DNA of 64,000 bases from Candidatus Woesearchaeota archaeon (GCA_017609645.1 JAFCDQ010000001.1:496001-560000); one strand, 5' to 3'. Shown: positions 26,081 through 34,146, counted from the stretch's first letter. Notes: generated by a model from the letters alone, not told the origin. Translations and numbers: made by a program.

Positions 26081-27799
26081 ATGATTGAAGGTTTTTTTAT
26101 AGAGTTTAGCCTTATTGTTCTTATCGCAGTAGTTTGCGCAGGTATTATGCGTTTTCTAAAGCAGCCTTTGATTATAGGATATATTCTTGCAGGTATTTTA
26201 ATTAGCCCTTATGCTTTTAATTTAGTAAGTTCTGCTGCTGCTATGTCTACTTTAGCTCAGATTGGTATCGCGTTACTTTTGTTCATGGTTGGTCTTAATC
26301 TTAATCCCAAGCATATTAAGGATGTTGGCAAGGTTTCTCTTTTCGCAGGTCTTGCTCAAATCGTTTTTACATTCCTTATTTGTTTATTTATAGCAAATCT
26401 TGTTGGTTTTCCTATAATTATCTCAATATATGTTGCTATTGCACTTACTTTTAGCAGTACTATTATTGTGATGAAACTTTTGTCAGACAAAGGCGATATT
26501 GACAGTTTGTATGGCAAAATCTCAGTTGGTTTTCTTATTGTCCAAGACTTAGTTGCTATTGCTGCTTTGATGGTTATTTCTTCTATGTCTAATAATAATA
26601 TTACTTTTTCAAGTTTTGCTTTAGAAACAGTACTGAAAGGAATTATTCTTTTTATTTTACTGTTCTTGTTTGGCATTTCTCTCTTGCCTCGTATTATCAA
26701 ATTCGCAGCTAAATCTCAAGAGTTTTTGCTTTTGTTTTCAATAGGATGGTGTTTAGCTCTTGCAACTGTTTTTTCTATTTTCGGCTTTTCTGTTGAAATT
26801 GGAGCTTTACTCGCAGGAGTCACTCTTTCGCTTTCGCCTTATCGTTTTGAGATTAGCGCTAAATTAAGGCCTTTACGTGATTTTTTCATTGTTTTGTTTT
26901 TTATTTTACTTGGTTCACAGATGGTTTTCTCGAGTTTTAACATATTTTTGATACCTATCATTTTGTTTTCTGTTTTCACTTTATTGATCAAACCAGTAAT
27001 TATTATGATTTTGTTAGGTTTGTTTGGTTATACTAAAAGAACTAGTTTCTTGACAGGTATTACTTTAGCTCAAATAAGCGAATTTTCTTTTATTGTTATT
27101 GCTTTGGGTGTAAAGGTAGGCCATCTTCCTCAAGAAATTTTATCTCTTGTTGCTTTTGTAGGATTAATCACTATTGCAGGTTCTACTTATTTTATTTTGT
27201 ATGTTAATAAGTTGTATAAAATATTTTCTCCTTATCTTAAAATTTTTGAGAGAAGATCCAAAAAGATTGATGAACATAAATATCATTCAGATAAATCTTA
27301 TGATATTATTTTATTTGGTTTGAATAGAGTTGGTTATGATTTGCTTAATTCTTTTAAGAAAATTAAAAAGAATTTTTTGATTGTTGATTTCAATCCTGAA
27401 ACTGTTTTAGATCTTGCTAAACAAGGTGTTGATTGTCGTTATGGGGATGCGGGTGATTCTGAATTATTGAATGATCTGAATTTGCAAAAAGTTAAAATGG
27501 TGGTTTCTACTATTCCTAATTTTGATACTAACTCGTTGCTTATCCAAAATATAAGGAAGAAAAATAAGAGAGCCATCATCATTGTTGTTTCTCATGATAT
27601 TGAAAAAGCCATAACTTTGTACAAGCAAGGCGCCACTTATGTTATTATGCCTCATTTCCTTGGCGGAACTCATACATCTGCAATGATTGAAGGATTTGGA
27701 TTTAATACAAGTAAATTCTTAAAAAAGAAGATTGAACACACAGCTCATTTAAAAAAGCGTAAAAAGATTGGTCATGACCATCCTAAGCATTCTTATTAA
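26081..27799 (+). CDS. CPA2-family cation:proton antiporter with RCK domain (KefB/C-like)
   Basis: 572 residues. Residues 1-390 hold about 12 membrane helices of the Na+/H+ exchanger fold (LKQPLIIGYILAG, FLIVQDLVAIAALM with the ion-site D, EIGALLAGVTLS). Residues ~405-545 are a TrkA-N/RCK domain (YDIILFGLNRVGYDLL, VDFNPETV, GDAGDSELL), which binds NAD(H) and gates transport. The His/Lys-rich tail (KKRKKIGHDHPKH) is unusual. Single gene; controls ion and pH balance. Confidence 0.93.
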   Translation: MIEGFFIEFSLIVLIAVVCAGIMRFLKQPLIIGYILAGILISPYAFNLVSSAAAMSTLAQIGIALLLFMVGLNLNPKHIKDVGKVSLFAGLAQIVFTFLICLFIANLVGFPIIISIYVAIALTFSSTIIVMKLLSDKGDIDSLYGKISVGFLIVQDLVAIAALMVISSMSNNNITFSSFALETVLKGIILFILLFLFGISLLPRIIKFAAKSQEFLLLFSIGWCLALATVFSIFGFSVEIGALLAGVTLSLSPYRFEISAKLRPLRDFFIVLFFILLGSQMVFSSFNIFLIPIILFSVFTLLIKPVIIMILLGLFGYTKRTSFLTGITLAQISEFSFIVIALGVKVGHLPQEILSLVAFVGLITIAGSTYFILYVNKLYKIFSPYLKIFERRSKKIDEHKYHSDKSYDIILFGLNRVGYDLLNSFKKIKKNFLIVDFNPETVLDLAKQGVDCRYGDAGDSELLNDLNLQKVKMVVSTIPNFDTNSLLIQNIRKKNKRAIIIVVSHDIEKAITLYKQGATYVIMPHFLGGTHTSAMIEGFGFNTSKFLKKKIEHTAHLKKRKKIGHDHPKHSY

Positions 27800-27840
27800 T
27801 AGAAAACCTTTTAACTCTTAGATTTCTCCCAGTCCCAGAG

Positions 27841-27912
27841 GGGCTGGTGGCGAAATGGTATCGCGTCCGCTTGGCTGGCGGAAGACTGCGGGTTCGACTC
27901 CCGCTCAGTCCA
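27841..27912 (+). tRNA. tRNA-Ala (GGC)
   Basis: A 72-base cloverleaf: acceptor GGGCTGG with TCAGTCC (G3:U70 again), anticodon stem TCCGC/GCGGA with loop TTGGCTG (anticodon GGC), T arm GCGGG-TTCGACT-CCCGC. No intron. The HAD gene starts one base after its 3' end. Confidence 0.93.
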
Positions 27913-27913
27913 T

Positions 27914-28546
27914 ATGAAAGGAATAATATTTGATTTTTGGGGTACACTGGTTGAAAACGGTACTTACAGTCCTATGAAGCAGACTTATAAGATGCTTAGA
28001 ATAAGACTGCCATTTTCACAATTTGTAGTTAAATTTGAAAAAATCTTCATGACAAAAACTTTTCAAAGCAAAGCAGAGTCTTTCAAAGAAGTATGCAAAG
28101 AATTTAATCTCAACTGTCCTGATTTTGTAATTGACAAATTAATAGGATTGTGGAATAAAAACATGCTTTTAGCACAACCTTATGACGAAACAGAAGAAGC
28201 TCTAAAAAAATTAAAAGAAAAAGGAATCAAACTAGCAATCGCAACAAACAATCCTGACCAAACAATAGAACTTGTACTGGAAAAATTCAACTTAAAACAA
28301 TATTTTGACGTGATATTAATAAGCTGCAAAGAAGGCAAATTAAAAATAGACAAAGAATTTTATCAAAAAGCAGCAAAAAAACTAGGCCTGAAAAAAGAAG
28401 AAGTAATAATAGTTGGAGACAGCATACCAAGCGACATAAAAGGAGCAGAAAACGCAGGCATCAAAAGTATATTAGTTGACAGACGCAATACAAGAGATTT
28501 TGAAAATAAAATAACAGACCTAAAACAATTATTAGAGGTGGAATAA
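27914..28546 (+). CDS. HAD-superfamily hydrolase
   Basis: 210 residues. Motif I is FDFWGTLVENG (catalytic D8 region), motif II IATNNP, motif III lysine in LKIDKEFYQKAA, motif IV IIVGDSIPSDIKGAENAG. A phosphoglycolate-phosphatase-like HAD with a helical cap. The ATG lies one base after tRNA-Ala(GGC), so the gene must be expressed from a tRNA co-transcript or an internal promoter. It directly precedes a HIT protein gene with no gap. Confidence 0.9.
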   Translation: MKGIIFDFWGTLVENGTYSPMKQTYKMLRIRLPFSQFVVKFEKIFMTKTFQSKAESFKEVCKEFNLNCPDFVIDKLIGLWNKNMLLAQPYDETEEALKKLKEKGIKLAIATNNPDQTIELVLEKFNLKQYFDVILISCKEGKLKIDKEFYQKAAKKLGLKKEEVIIVGDSIPSDIKGAENAGIKSILVDRRNTRDFENKITDLKQLLEVE

Positions 28547-28939
28547 ATGGATTGTATTTTTTGCAAGGTTATAAAAAAAGAAATTCCAGCCAGCATTATT
28601 TTTGAAAATGATAATATTCTGGCATTCTTAGACATAAACCCAGTCAATAAAGGACATGTGCTAGTTATTCCTAAGGCGCATTACGAAACTTATTTTGAAA
28701 CACCTGATGAAATCTTATCAGAAATGGCACCTATCCTCAAAAAGTTAGGTAAAGGTATTAAGAAAGCAACTAATTGTGATTTTTGTGTTATTAATGTATA
28801 CGGCATAGATGTTCCACATTTGCATATTCACATAATTCCAAGATTTCATGATGACGGCTTAAGAGCATGGCCTGCTAAGAAATATGCAGATACAGAAGAA
28901 TTGAACAAATTTAAAGAGTTGATTGTAGAGAGTTTGTGA
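28547..28939 (+). CDS. HIT-family nucleotide hydrolase
   Basis: 130 residues. Starts CIFCKVIKKEIPAS and has the histidine triad VPHLHIHIIPRF (HxHxHxx). Such proteins (Hint/Fhit group) cleave nucleoside phosphoramidates or dinucleoside polyphosphates. It follows the HAD gene immediately and overlaps the next ATG by one base (TGATG), forming a small operon. Confidence 0.95.
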   Translation: MDCIFCKVIKKEIPASIIFENDNILAFLDINPVNKGHVLVIPKAHYETYFETPDEILSEMAPILKKLGKGIKKATNCDFCVINVYGIDVPHLHIHIIPRFHDDGLRAWPAKKYADTEELNKFKELIVESL

Positions 28940-29184
28940 TGACAAAAAAATATTGGTGGATGGACATAAAAGATAAAACTATAATTAGTAAAACTAGATT
29001 TTGTCCTCCTCATCGTTGGCCTCATAAAATTATTTTCTTTGGCAAAAAGATTTGTGATGAACCCTGTCATTTTCATAAGAAAAAGTGGAGAATGTTTCAT
29101 CACTGTAATTTCTGCAAAATTCTCAAATGTCCTAATTATAAGTATATGCTGAAAAAGTACAAAGAACATAATGATTCTAACTGA
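28939..29184 (+). CDS. Small Cys/His-rich protein
   Basis: 81 residues with many cysteines, histidines and aromatic residues (FCPPHRWPHK, CDEPCHFHKKK, HHCNFCKILKCPNY), spaced like a zinc- or metal-binding knuckle. No family recognised. Its ATG overlaps the HIT stop (TGATG), so translation is coupled. Confidence 0.6.
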   Translation: MTKKYWWMDIKDKTIISKTRFCPPHRWPHKIIFFGKKICDEPCHFHKKKWRMFHHCNFCKILKCPNYKYMLKKYKEHNDSN

Positions 29185-29229
29185 TTTAGACTAGAAAAAG
29201 ATATAAACTTATTATTTATTCTTTATTCT

Positions 29230-31089
29230 ATGGGGGAAAAATTAGCCATTCTAGATTCTGGAGCACAATATGGCAAAGTCATTGATAGAAGAATTAGAGA
29301 ATTAAATGTTGAGTCAGAGCTTCTTCCTCTGAACACTTCTTCTGAAAAATTAAAAGAATACAAAGCAATTATTATTCCTGGCGGTCCTGAAAGTGTTTAC
29401 GATGAGAATGCCCCTGAATTTAATCCTGAATTATTTAATTTAGGTATTCCTATTCTTGGCATTTGTTATGGAATGCATTTAATTAATTATACTGCAGGAG
29501 GCCAGATTAAAACGAAAGATATCAGGGAAGATGGTCAAGAATATATTTCAGTTGATATTTCTTCTAAATTATTCAAAGGTTTGAGTAAAACAGAAAAAGT
29601 TCTACTTACTCATGGAGATAGTGTAGAGTTTGTTGCAGACGGTTTTGAGCTCACTGCGGAATCAGATGGTATTGTTGCAGCTATTGAAAATGAAGAGAAA
29701 AAAATATATGGAATACAATTCCATCCAGAAGTTGATTTAACTGAAAATGGCAAGCAAGTTTTTCATAATTTTCTTTACAATATTGCTGGTTTTTCAGGAG
29801 ATTATACTATGGAAAACAGAGAAGAAATAGCAATTAAGTATCTTAAAGAACGTGTTGGTGATAAAAAAGTTCTTGTTTTAGTCAGCGGGGGTGTTGATTC
29901 TACAGTTCTGATAACTTTATTAAATAAAGCATTAGGTCCTGATAGAATTTATGCAATTCATATTGATAATGGTTACATGAGATTAAATGAAAGCCAAAAA
30001 GTCAAAAAAGCTTTAGAAGAACAAGGCTTAGACTTAACAGTCATCGAAGCTCAGGAAGATTTCTATTCAGCAACTACTATAATCAATGGTAAAGAAACAA
30101 AGCCTTTGAGGGAAACAACTGCTCCTGAAGAAAAGAGAAAAATCATCGGCGATACTTTTATGAGAGTTGCTGAGAAAGCAATGAGAGATCTTAATTTAGA
30201 TTGGTCTGAAGTTTATCTTGCTCAAGGAACTTTAAGGCCTGATTTGATTGAAAGCGCTTCAGCACTTGCAAGCGGCAAAGCAGATATCATTAAAACACAC
30301 CATAATGATACAGAACTTGTTCGAGAATTAAGAAAAAAAGGCAGAATAATAGAACCTTTGAAAGATTATCATAAAGATGAAGTTAGAGTTCTTGGTTCAA
30401 TGTTAGGATTGCCTGATGAACTTGTTTGGAGACAGCCTTTTCCAGGTCCTGGCTTGGCGGTGAGAATTTTGTGTGCAGATGCACCATATATTACTGATGA
30501 TTTTGACAGTATTAATGAAAAATTGAAAGATTTCAATACTTCTAATATCTTTGCTACTCTGCTGCCTGTAAGAACTGTCGGTGTTCAAGGCGATGGCAGA
30601 TCTTATAGTTACCTTGCCGCTTTGTATGGAGAGAAAGATTGGGAAGAATTATTCAGAATTGCTAAAGAAATTCCTAAAAAGATTCATTCTATCAACAGAA
30701 TTGTTTATCTTTTTGGTGATGATATTAAAGAGCCTGTGAAAGAGATAACTGAAACTTATCCTACTGAAGATGTGATAAAACAATTACAGCAAGCTGATGA
30801 TATTGTTAATAATGTTTTATTTGAATATGATTTAATGAAAAAATTAAGTCAAGTTCCTGTGCTTTCTTTTCCTGTGAATTTTGGAATTCCTAATGCAAGA
30901 TCTATTGGAATAAGAACAATAGTTACTAAGGATTTCATGACAGGTTATGTAGCTAGGCCTGGAATAGATATTCCTGAATCTGCTCTTGATAAAATAGTTG
31001 CTAAAATCTCGACCCAAGTTAAGCCTAAAGTTGCTAAAGTTGCTTATGATCTCGCTCCTAAGCCTCCTTCTACAATAGAATGGGAGTGA
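29230..31089 (+). CDS. guaA: GMP synthase (single chain, eukaryotic-like)
   Basis: 619 residues. Glutaminase domain (~1-190): nucleophile C79 in LGICYGMH, and FHPEVD for the catalytic His/Glu. ATP-pyrophosphatase domain (~215-400): PP-loop LVSGGVDSTV, QGTLRPDLIESAS, FPGPGLAVRI. The dimerisation domain runs to TIEWE. It converts XMP to GMP with glutamine and ATP. Many archaea split this enzyme into two polypeptides; here it is one chain, and the C-terminal domain (VGVQGDGRSYSY, KDFMTG, extra ~90 residues versus the E. coli type) is close to the human-type layout. Confidence 0.95.
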   Translation: MGEKLAILDSGAQYGKVIDRRIRELNVESELLPLNTSSEKLKEYKAIIIPGGPESVYDENAPEFNPELFNLGIPILGICYGMHLINYTAGGQIKTKDIREDGQEYISVDISSKLFKGLSKTEKVLLTHGDSVEFVADGFELTAESDGIVAAIENEEKKIYGIQFHPEVDLTENGKQVFHNFLYNIAGFSGDYTMENREEIAIKYLKERVGDKKVLVLVSGGVDSTVLITLLNKALGPDRIYAIHIDNGYMRLNESQKVKKALEEQGLDLTVIEAQEDFYSATTIINGKETKPLRETTAPEEKRKIIGDTFMRVAEKAMRDLNLDWSEVYLAQGTLRPDLIESASALASGKADIIKTHHNDTELVRELRKKGRIIEPLKDYHKDEVRVLGSMLGLPDELVWRQPFPGPGLAVRILCADAPYITDDFDSINEKLKDFNTSNIFATLLPVRTVGVQGDGRSYSYLAALYGEKDWEELFRIAKEIPKKIHSINRIVYLFGDDIKEPVKEITETYPTEDVIKQLQQADDIVNNVLFEYDLMKKLSQVPVLSFPVNFGIPNARSIGIRTIVTKDFMTGYVARPGIDIPESALDKIVAKISTQVKPKVAKVAYDLAPKPPSTIEWE

Positions 31090-31135
31090 TTTTACGTTAC
31101 ATTTTTAAAAGCTGAGCCTCCTTTCTAGAATTAAC

Positions 31136-31266
31136 GCCGCTGTAGCTCAGTCTGGTTAGAGCGCCACATCATAAATGAGGCGAGGCTCATAGCTCTCTGG
31201 AAGCTAGACCTTCTACTTGAGAAGGAGATACGTGGAGGTTCACGGGTTCAAATCCCGTCAGCGGCA
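31136..31266 (+). tRNA. tRNA-Met (CAT), intron-containing (identity probable)
   Basis: Acceptor GCCGCTG pairs with CAGCGGC, discriminator A; D stem GCTC/GAGC; T arm ACGGG-TTCAAAT-CCCGT. The anticodon arm is CCAC-ATCATAA ... GTGG with anticodon CAT, interrupted by an insert of about 55 bases containing a CCTTCT...AGAAGG hairpin. The stem is only 4 clear pairs, so the exact splice sites and the choice between elongator Met and Ile(CAT) remain open. Confidence 0.75.
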
Positions 31267-31328
31267 TTAGTTCTGTAATTCTTTTGACATGTCACTTTAG
31301 TGGCTTGTCCTGGCTTTAGCCAGGTGAC

Positions 31329-31345
31329 AATCCCGCCGGCGGCAT
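31329..31345 (+). repeat. Echo of tRNA-Met 3' end
   Basis: AATCCCGCCGGCGGCAT matches the tRNA-Met 3' end (AATCCCGTCAGCGGCAT, 31251-31267) at 15 of 17 positions, 78 bases downstream. A CCTGGCTTTAGCCAGG hairpin lies just before it. Confidence 0.5.
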
Positions 31346-31380
31346 AACCTTTAAAAACAGCCTCATTTTAGCTTTATTGT

Positions 31381-31788
31381 ATGGTTTGGTCTCTTATATT
31401 ATCATATCTAATTGTAATCATTATTTTGTTTTATGCGGGTTTTAATTTTCAAATAAAGAACTTCCTGATTAGAAAACAATCTTTTAGTTGTAAAAGATGC
31501 GGTAGATGCTGCAAACTTTTATTAAAACTTAATGAAGAAGATATTGAAAGAATTAAAACAAAAGGCCATAAGGATTTTCATGTTGTTAAAAAAGGAAAGT
31601 GTTGTATGAAAAGAATTAATGACTATTGTATTTTTTTAAAACTTAATAAAGGCATTTGTAGTTGTTCAATTTATGAGTATCGCCCTAAAATATGCAAAAA
31701 GTTCCCTAAGCTTAAATCTTTTGGCAAGGCTGTTTATGATCACAGATGTAATGCGTTCAAACGCCCAAGATTTCTTAGACTATTTTAA
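31381..31788 (+). CDS. YkgJ-like cysteine-cluster membrane protein
   Basis: 135 residues. An N-terminal membrane helix (~3-22) is followed by CKRCGRCCKLL, the CxxCxxCC signature of YkgJ/UPF0153 proteins, with further cysteines in CCMKRINDYC, GICSCSIY and PKICKKFP. The cluster probably binds zinc or Fe-S. Function of the family is unknown. Confidence 0.82.
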   Translation: MVWSLILSYLIVIIILFYAGFNFQIKNFLIRKQSFSCKRCGRCCKLLLKLNEEDIERIKTKGHKDFHVVKKGKCCMKRINDYCIFLKLNKGICSCSIYEYRPKICKKFPKLKSFGKAVYDHRCNAFKRPRFLRLF

Positions 31789-31828
31789 CCTAAACTTTAA
31801 AAACCCTGAACTATTCCTTACAATTATT

Positions 31829-31842
31829 GCCGACGTCGCATA
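31829..31842 (+). repeat. tRNA-Ser 5'-end fragment (outermost)
   Basis: GCCGACGTCGCATA is identical to the first 14 bases of the intact tRNA-Ser at 32029. After it comes a 55-base insert with a CAAAAATC...GATTTTTG hairpin, and then a second 5'-end copy. Confidence 0.55.
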
Positions 31843-31897
31843 CACAAAAATCCCTTTCGTGATTTTTGGTCGCGACTTCATCACTCACGATGTTCGT

Positions 31898-31955
31898 GCC
31901 GCAGTCGCATAATCTGGTATTGCGCTGGTCTTGAAAACCAGTTTCCGCAAGGATA
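31898..31955 (+). pseudogene. tRNA-Ser (TGA) 5' part, intronless, interrupted
   Basis: Bases match the intact tRNA-Ser from the acceptor through the variable arm, but lack the 13-base intron (CTTGAAAACCAG is continuous) and have a compensated anticodon stem (CTGGT/ACCAG). The sequence stops at GGATA; a matching 3' part (TATCCCGG...) resumes at 32171. Acceptor bases 5-6 are altered (GCCGCAG). It reads as a second tRNA-Ser broken by an insertion that holds the intact copy. Confidence 0.6.
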
Positions 31956-31979
31956 CAAGGAAATGCTAAGCATTTCCTG

Positions 31980-32020
31980 TACACAAAATCAAAGATTTTG
32001 TTATACAAGAAAAAATCCAC
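31980..32020. repeat. Left arm of inverted repeat around tRNA-Ser
   Basis: The arm contains the palindrome ACAAAATC-AAA-GATTTTGT and ends GAAAAAATCCAC. Its reverse complement, with a few mismatches, recurs at 32132-32172. The two arms flank the intact tRNA-Ser. Confidence 0.6.
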
Positions 32021-32028
32021 TAAACAAA

Positions 32029-32125
32029 GCCGACGTCGCATAATCTGGTATTGCGCCGGTCTTGAATTATAAACAAGCTAACCGGTTTCCGCAAGGATAT
32101 CCCGGTTCAAATCCGGGCGTCGGCG
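32029..32125 (+). tRNA. tRNA-Ser (TGA) with 13-base intron
   Basis: A type II tRNA: acceptor GCCGACG with CGTCGGC, discriminator G as expected for Ser, anticodon stem CCGGT/ACCGG, loop CTTGAA+A (anticodon TGA), a long variable arm (TTTCCGCAAGGATA) and T arm CCCGG-TTCAAAT-CCGGG. The insert TTATAAACAAGCT (32067-32079) after base 37 is absent from the neighbouring partial copy, which defines it as the intron. Confidence 0.92.
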
Positions 32126-32131
32126 TCACAG

Positions 32132-32172
32132 GTGGATTTTTTTCTGTATACAAAATCAAAGATTTTGTTGTA
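32132..32172. repeat. Right arm of inverted repeat around tRNA-Ser
   Basis: GTGGATTTTTTTC followed by the palindrome ACAAAATC-AAA-GATTTTGT. It mirrors the arm at 31980-32020. Its end TTGTATCC is the exact reverse complement of GGATACAA at 31951-31958. Confidence 0.6.
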
Positions 32173-32199
32173 TCCCGGTTCAAATCCGGGCGTCGGCGT
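32171..32199 (+). repeat. Second copy of tRNA-Ser 3' end
   Basis: A 29-base exact duplicate of 32098-32126, covering the whole T arm and 3' acceptor strand, 73 bases downstream. It can complete the interrupted copy that begins at 31898. Confidence 0.75.
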
Positions 32200-32220
32200 A
32201 TTTTTCATTTAGGGGGTAAA

Positions 32221-32835
32221 ATGCAAAAACTAACAAAAGAAATTGCTTTAAATTATTTAACAGAAGCATCTAAATTAAATCCAGGGCCTTGGGTTGAACA
32301 CTCAAAATATGTAGCTCAAGCAGCAAGAAATATTGCTAAAAAATTAAAACTAGATTATGAAAAAGCTGAAATATTTGGTTTAATTCATGATGTAGGCAGA
32401 AGATTTGGAAAAACACATATGAAACACACCATAGATGGATATCATTTTTTTATAAAAGAAGGTTTTCCCGACGCAGCAAAAATATGTTTAACACATTCTT
32501 TTCCAGCAAAAAGTATAGGAGATTATGCGGGAAAAAGAGATTGTTCTGAGAAAGATCACAAATTTATGAAAGATTTTATCAGTAAAACTGAATATGACAT
32601 TTATGATAGATTAATCCAACTATGCGATTCCTTAGCACTTCCTTCAGGTTTTACAATAGTTGAAAGAAGATTAATTGATGTTGCAATAAGAAAAGGCATA
32701 AATGAAAACAGTGTTAACCGTTGGAAGGCTTATTTAGAAATACAAAAAGACATTGAAAAAAAAATAGGGTGTTCAGTTTATTCATTGCTGCCAGGGATTG
32801 AGGAGAACCTTAAGAAACCCATAGATTATTTGTAA
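32221..32835 (+). CDS. HD-domain protein
   Basis: 204 residues from ATG 32221, which has AGGGGGT upstream; the frame upstream runs through tRNA-Ser and is not coding. HD motifs: WVEHSKYVAQAARN (~25), LIHDVGRRFG (~55), THSFPAKSI (~92), and LCDSLALPSG (~139). Likely a metal-dependent phosphohydrolase. Followed after 15 bases by an uncharacterised gene. Confidence 0.8.
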   Translation: MQKLTKEIALNYLTEASKLNPGPWVEHSKYVAQAARNIAKKLKLDYEKAEIFGLIHDVGRRFGKTHMKHTIDGYHFFIKEGFPDAAKICLTHSFPAKSIGDYAGKRDCSEKDHKFMKDFISKTEYDIYDRLIQLCDSLALPSGFTIVERRLIDVAIRKGINENSVNRWKAYLEIQKDIEKKIGCSVYSLLPGIEENLKKPIDYL

Positions 32836-32850
32836 AATATTTTTTCCAAA

Positions 32851-33444
32851 ATGATTTTCAAAAAACCAAAATTCACTCTTGATAATGATTTTCTTAAAGA
32901 TAAATTATATGAGGATTCTTTGCTAGGTTTCAATGTTTTAAAGAAATCCGACATTACTTTAAACAAAAAAGAACTGACTTTATTTTATCCAGGCGCTGCA
33001 AATGACATAATAAGACCTTTGTTACTGCTTGATGCGCTTGCTAATTTCAAACAAGCAACTATCATTCTTGCTGATACTCACTTAAATTCAAATTCTGTTT
33101 TAGAAATGATGCAAAACCTGACAAACATTAAAAAATTCAAGAAAAAAAATAATTCTCTAACTTTCAAATTCAAAAATAAAGAAATTAATTTTGTTTTCAA
33201 AGAATGTGATATTTTAAAAAGTGAAATTCCTGAGTTTGACATTTATTTTGAAAGAGCATTTCAACTATTCAGAAAAGATGCAAAAGAATTCATTCCAAAA
33301 ATAATCGCAAAAGCAAATAAAGATGCTTTGTTGATATCAGATTACCTTGATTTTAAAGATGAAACATTAAAAAAAATAAATTTTCCTAAAGAATTAAATT
33401 ATATTGGTTTTTACAAAAAATCAGGAGTATTAAGAAAACTTTGA
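32851..33444 (+). CDS. Uncharacterised protein, Rossmann/methyltransferase-like
   Basis: 197 residues. LTLFYPGAANDIIRPLLLLD (~42-61) looks like a glycine-containing Rossmann loop, followed by ATIILADT, and DALLISDYLDF near the C-terminus. The pattern hints at a SAM-binding fold but key motifs are weak. It ends in a 15-base convergent overlap with an HD gene. Confidence 0.5.
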   Translation: MIFKKPKFTLDNDFLKDKLYEDSLLGFNVLKKSDITLNKKELTLFYPGAANDIIRPLLLLDALANFKQATIILADTHLNSNSVLEMMQNLTNIKKFKKKNNSLTFKFKNKEINFVFKECDILKSEIPEFDIYFERAFQLFRKDAKEFIPKIIAKANKDALLISDYLDFKDETLKKINFPKELNYIGFYKKSGVLRKL

Positions 33445-33921
33445 ATGCCATTCCTCAAACTTTTTTACGTTTTCTTCACCATATTTACTTAATCTTTTTT
33501 TAATTTCTTCAACATCTCTAAAACCATTTGATTTAGAATGAAACAAATCAGCATAAGCAACAATCTCTTCTTCAATAGTTAAAGGAATCATATCTTTTTT
33601 AGGAAGGGGCAAATTTTGTTTCTCAACATCTTCTTTTGTCAAACCAACACCAATATGTCTCTCACATACTAAAGCATGTTTTGGCAGACCTTCTTTTTCC
33701 AGGATTTCTTTTCCTTTAATGCCATGCAAGATATATTTTCCTTCTCCTGTAACTCCAATATCATGCAATAAAGCAGCTTCTCTGACAAATTCAACATCTG
33801 CGCCAACTTTTTTAGCAATCTCAACAGCTTTTTTAGCAACTGCTTTACTATGTTCTAATAAAATCTTAAATTCTTCAGAATCTTTGTCATGATATTTCTC
33901 AAGCAGTGCTATTGGGTCCAT
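33430..33921 (-). CDS. HDIG-type phosphohydrolase
   Basis: 163 residues. LLEHSKAVAKKAVEIA, AALLHDIGVTGEG, HGIKGKEILEKEGLP, CERHIGVGLTKEDVE and AYADLFHSKSNGF make a complete HD/HDIG metal site. Related proteins (TIGR00295 group) are common in archaea. Substrate unknown, likely a nucleotide. Confidence 0.88.
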   Translation of the reverse strand: MDPIALLEKYHDKDSEEFKILLEHSKAVAKKAVEIAKKVGADVEFVREAALLHDIGVTGEGKYILHGIKGKEILEKEGLPKHALVCERHIGVGLTKEDVEKQNLPLPKKDMIPLTIEEEIVAYADLFHSKSNGFRDVEEIKKRLSKYGEENVKKFEEWHSKFS

Positions 33922-33948
33922 AAGTCAATAGAAAAAGCTGAATTGTTT

Positions 33949-34146
33949 TTATAGGTTTCTAAGTTTAGGATTATGATGAGCAGGCGGATAATATTCCATG
34001 TCATTTGCATGACCAAAATGATATGGGTTACCTTCGGACACTATTTTTTTTATCTCTGCTTTTGAATATGAACAATATTTTATTTTAGCAATAATATTTT
34101 GTTCTCGATCTTTTTTATCTATTCCTTTGGATTTTTCTTGACTCAT
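33949..34146 (-). CDS. Uncharacterised 65-residue protein
   Basis: Lysine/glutamate-rich with a KYCSYSKAEIKKIV helix and a His/Tyr/Pro-rich tail (EYYPPAHHNPK). It lies 8 bases downstream of the repeat protein gene on the same strand and is probably co-expressed. No family recognised. Confidence 0.5.
   Translation of the reverse strand: MSQEKSKGIDKKDREQNIIAKIKYCSYSKAEIKKIVSEGNPYHFGHANDMEYYPPAHHNPKLRNL

Noticed and set aside
31811..32041. 76-residue frame on the minus strand over the tRNA-Ser repeats
   Set aside because: It is built from tRNA and inverted-repeat sequence, with no protein-like composition.
31980..32172. Insertion sequence around tRNA-Ser
   Set aside because: There are inverted arms and a TA duplication but no transposase frame, so at most it is a non-autonomous element; it is reported as repeats instead.
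32062..32220. Long N-terminal extension of the HD protein
   Set aside because: It reads through tRNA-Ser and its repeats; ATG 32221 has AGGGGGT upstream and starts the HD domain.
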